Shown: positions 4,925 to 6,891 of the stretch, piece after piece
How the letters are laid out: each line of letters opens with the position of its first letter
How positions within the stretch are numbered: position 1 is the stretch's first letter
DNA from: JAIRTY01 sp050257395
GTDB taxonomy: Bacteria > Actinomycetota > Actinomycetes > Streptosporangiales > Streptosporangiaceae
DNA: 6,891 nucleotides
Reading direction: 5' to 3'
Assembly (NCBI GenBank): GCA_050257395.1
Contig: JBLMWU010000157.1
Location: 1-6,891, forward strand
Translations under genes and position numbers: made by a program
The notes under the pieces: generated by a model
What the model saw: the letters and a program-made list of their open reading frames with translations, nothing else
Database searches by the model: none
Told to the model about the DNA's origin: nothing

Positions 4925-5524
4925 TCAGGAGGACGGGCCAGTCACCCGCAGGGCGGCCGCGTGGGCGGAGGCCACCGCCGCGGCCGCCCGGTCAGCCAGG
5001 CTGGCGGGCAGCCCGCCCAGCTCCACGTTGATGTCCACCAGCGCGGCGGCGCTGCGCGCGGCCGCCTCCGCCAGGTGCGCCGCGGCGACGATGTCGCCCC
5101 GCAGGTTCGGGTTGCCGCCGGCGGCGATGTCGGGGGCCAGCCCGGCGACCTGCGCGGCGATCTCGGCGATCTCCAGTGGCACCAGGGCCGCGCCGTGCAG
5201 TGCCTCCCGGATCCGCTGCTGGCGCTGCTGCGGGTCACCGTCGCGGGGCAGCCGGTAGGCGCTGAGCACGCCCTGGTAGGCGGCGGCGTCCCGGTCGGCC
5301 AGCCCGGCGACCCGGCCGCGCAGCGTGTCGGCCTGTTCCGCGGTCTGGACGGCAGCGGGCAGCCGCGCGGTGGAGAACCGGGCCGCCATGGCGACCAGAC
5401 CGGCGGCCAGCGCCGCGGTCACGGCGGCCGCGCCGCCCCCGCCGGGGGCGGGCACCTGGGCGGCCATGAACTCCAGGAACTCCCGGACCGGCTGGTCCAG
5501 CAGGGAGACCGGGTCCGTGTCCAG
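4925..5524 (-). CDS. Cyclodeaminase/cyclohydrolase family protein (FchA-like), start uncertain
   Basis: This all-helical protein of the formiminotransferase-cyclodeaminase C-terminal family includes FchA, a methenyltetrahydrofolate cyclohydrolase. With the start used here it has 199 residues, near the family norm of about 205. Landmarks are the first helix VREFLEFMAAQ (13-23), the glycine-rich folate-binding turn PAPGGGGAAAV (25-35), the helix around DAAAYQGVLSAYRLP (79-93), GGNPNLRGDIVAAAH (136-150) and ALVDINVELGG (161-171). It lies directly downstream of fhs on the same strand, so the pair should link formate to 10-formyl- and 5,10-methenyl-tetrahydrofolate. The start is a problem: no ATG, GTG or TTG in frame exists between the fhs stop (5578) and helix 1. 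Candidates are CTG 5581, overlapping the fhs TGA as CTGA; CTG 5524, used here; and ATG 5467, which has GGAG just upstream but cuts off most of helix 1. The nearest upstream in-frame GTG, at 5734, lies deep inside fhs. The family call is firm, the exact reaction likely, the start unresolved. Confidence 0.8.
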   Translation of the reverse strand: MDTDPVSLLDQPVREFLEFMAAQVPAPGGGGAAAVTAALAAGLVAMAARFSTARLPAAVQTAEQADTLRGRVAGLADRDAAAYQGVLSAYRLPRDGDPQQRQQRIREALHGAALVPLEIAEIAAQVAGLAPDIAAGGNPNLRGDIVAAAHLAEAAARSAAALVDINVELGGLPASLADRAAAAVASAHAAALRVTGPSS

Positions 5525-5577
5525 CTCCGGGCCGCCCGGCTGCGGGCCGCCCGGAGACGGGGTGGCTGGCTGGCCGG

Positions 5578-6891
5578 TCAGGACAGGCCCACGATCTGGC
5601 CGTCGGGGTCGAGGTCGATGCGGGCGGCGGCGGGGCTGGAGGACAGGCCGGGCATGGTCCGCATCTCCCCGCAGATGGGATAGACGAACCCGGCACCCAC
5701 CGAGGCGCGGACCTCGCGGACCGGCAGCGTCCACCCGGTGGGCGCGCCCTTCAGCGTGGGGTCGGAGGAGATGGACAGGTGGGTTTTGGCGATGCACACC
5801 GGCAGGTGCCCGAACCCGGCCCGCTCGTAGGTGTCGAGCTGCTTGGCCGCCTGCGGGGAGAACTCGACAGCCCCGGCGCCATAGACCTTGGTGGCCACGG
5901 TCTGGATCTTCTCACGCAGGCTCGCCGAGTCCGGGTACAGGACCTGGTAAGCGGACGGCTCGCTGGTGGCTTCCTCGACCGCCTCGGCGAGTTCCACCGC
6001 TCCCCTGCCGCCGTCGGTGAAGTGGGTGGAGACGGCGGCGCGGGCGCCTTCGTCGGCGGCGATGCGGCGGATCATCTCGTGCTCACTGGCGTGGTCGGTG
6101 GGGAACGCGTTGATGGCGACGACGGCCGGCACCCCGTGCAGGCGGATGTTGGCGATCTGCTTGCGCAGGTTCGCCGCCCCCGCCGCCACATCGTCGGGGT
6201 TCTCCTTGAGCAGGTCCTCGGGCAGCGGCCGGCCGGCGACGATCTTGTACTTCCCCGAGTGGGCCTTCAGCGCGCGCACGGTCGCGACCACGACAGCCGC
6301 GTTGGGGACCAGACCGCTGGTGCGGCATTTGATGTTGAAGAACCGCTCCGCGCCCATGTCCGCGCCGAACCCGGCCTCGGTCACCAGGTAGTCCCCGCCA
6401 TGGATGCCGATCAGGTCCGCGATCACCGAGGAGTTGCCGGTGGCGATGTTCCCGAACGGCCCCGCGTGCACGAGAACCGGCGTGTTCTCCAGCGTCTGCA
6501 TCAGGTTCGGCTTGATCGCATCACGCAACATCACCGCCATCGACCCAGCGGCCTGCAGCTGCTCCGCGGTGACCGGCGTGCCGTCCTTCGTGTAACCCAC
6601 CACGATCCGGCCCAGCCGCTCCCGCAGGTCCGCCAGCGACTTCGTCAGCGCCAGCGTCGCCATCACTTCTGAGGCCGCGGTGATGTCGAACCCGGTCTGG
6701 CGGGGCACCCCGTCGCCCTTGCCGCCCAGGCCGATGACAATGTTGCGCAGCGCCCGGTCGTTGACGTCCAGCACCCGCCGCCAGGTGATGTTGTTCAGGT
6801 CCAGGCCCAGCGCGTTGCCCTGGAACAAATGATTGTCGATCATCGCCGCCAGCAGATTATGCGCGGCAGTGACCGCGTGCATGTCCCCGGT
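5578..6891 (-). CDS. fhs: Formate-tetrahydrofolate ligase, N-terminus beyond the right edge
   Basis: This ATP-dependent ligase joins formate to tetrahydrofolate, giving 10-formyltetrahydrofolate for purine synthesis and other one-carbon reactions in the cytoplasm. The last 437 residues are visible. The frame is open through the window edge, where TGDMHAVTAAHNLLAAMIDNH matches the internal family segment TGDxHA(I/V). About 120 residues of a roughly 555-residue enzyme, including the ATP-binding P-loop signature, therefore lie outside. Recognisable segments are GLGGKGDGVPRQTGFDIT, KPNLMQTLENTPVLVHAGPF, NIATGNSSVIAD, TEAGFGADMGAERFFNIKCR, VATVRALKAHSG, NAFPTDHASE and, near the end, TMPGL with IDLDPDGQIVGLS. 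The signature usually written VATxRALKx(H/N)GG has Ser instead of the first Gly, and NIAxG has Thr where many homologues have His. Both look like lineage variation rather than damage, since the frame is intact to its TGA. The fchA-like gene follows immediately and is probably co-transcribed. Confidence 0.95.
   Translation of the reverse strand, partial: TGDMHAVTAAHNLLAAMIDNHLFQGNALGLDLNNITWRRVLDVNDRALRNIVIGLGGKGDGVPRQTGFDITAASEVMATLALTKSLADLRERLGRIVVGYTKDGTPVTAEQLQAAGSMAVMLRDAIKPNLMQTLENTPVLVHAGPFGNIATGNSSVIADLIGIHGGDYLVTEAGFGADMGAERFFNIKCRTSGLVPNAAVVVATVRALKAHSGKYKIVAGRPLPEDLLKENPDDVAAGAANLRKQIANIRLHGVPAVVAINAFPTDHASEHEMIRRIAADEGARAAVSTHFTDGGRGAVELAEAVEEATSEPSAYQVLYPDSASLREKIQTVATKVYGAGAVEFSPQAAKQLDTYERAGFGHLPVCIAKTHLSISSDPTLKGAPTGWTLPVREVRASVGAGFVYPICGEMRTMPGLSSSPAAARIDLDPDGQIVGLS

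Noticed and set aside
5524..5600. Programmed frameshift producing an Fhs-FchA fusion
   Set aside because: A -1 shift would be needed, but the bases before the fhs TGA do not form a slippery heptamer and no stimulatory structure is evident.
5779..6672. Plus-strand open frame opposite fhs
   Set aside because: It is antisense to a highly conserved enzyme and lacks motifs.

Overview
The base composition is very GC-rich, with GC-biased third codon positions and GTG starts in use. The promoters are sparse and AT-enriched, and the helix-turn-helix (HTH) regulator is of a type typical of filamentous actinomycetes. This points to chromosomal DNA of a high-GC Gram-positive actinobacterium (Streptomyces/Streptosporangiales-like). 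The genus cannot be named from this window. No tRNA, rRNA, CRISPR array, transposase or phage gene is visible.

Layout: 1-193 is a leader region with two related dyad elements. 194-994 (+) is an alpha/beta hydrolase. 1059-2186 (+) is a compact amidase-signature enzyme whose start looks leaderless. 2187-2361 is an AT-rich island holding the clearest promoter of the window, overlapped by a 16-bp near-palindrome. 2362-3372 (+) is an XRE-type DNA-binding protein with a large uncharacterised C-terminal domain. 3373-3623 is a 251-bp intergenic stretch with a phased direct repeat, a second copy of the AATCGGTAC core of the upstream palindrome, and a strong leader hairpin. 3624-4877 (+) is a class C beta-lactamase-like / family VIII esterase-like serine hydrolase. 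A 47-bp convergent gap contains a perfect 16-bp palindrome. 4925-~5524 (-) is a cyclodeaminase/cyclohydrolase (FchA-like) gene, and 5578->6891 (-) is fhs (formate-tetrahydrofolate ligase), cut by the right edge.

Functional reading: the right part is a recognisable one-carbon (folate) module. Fhs charges tetrahydrofolate with formate, and the FchA-like protein is expected to interconvert 10-formyl- and 5,10-methenyl-tetrahydrofolate. The left part is a run of co-oriented cytoplasmic hydrolases around one regulator, with no proven common pathway. The most interesting observations are three. First, the regulator promoter and the serine hydrolase promoter region share a 9-mer, suggesting a small autoregulated circuit. 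Second, the regulator carries a C-terminal domain of unknown function. Third, the fchA-like gene has no ATG, GTG or TTG between the fhs stop and its first conserved helix. Most of the window is otherwise ordinary actinobacterial chromosome, and I did not find a clear new multi-gene system.
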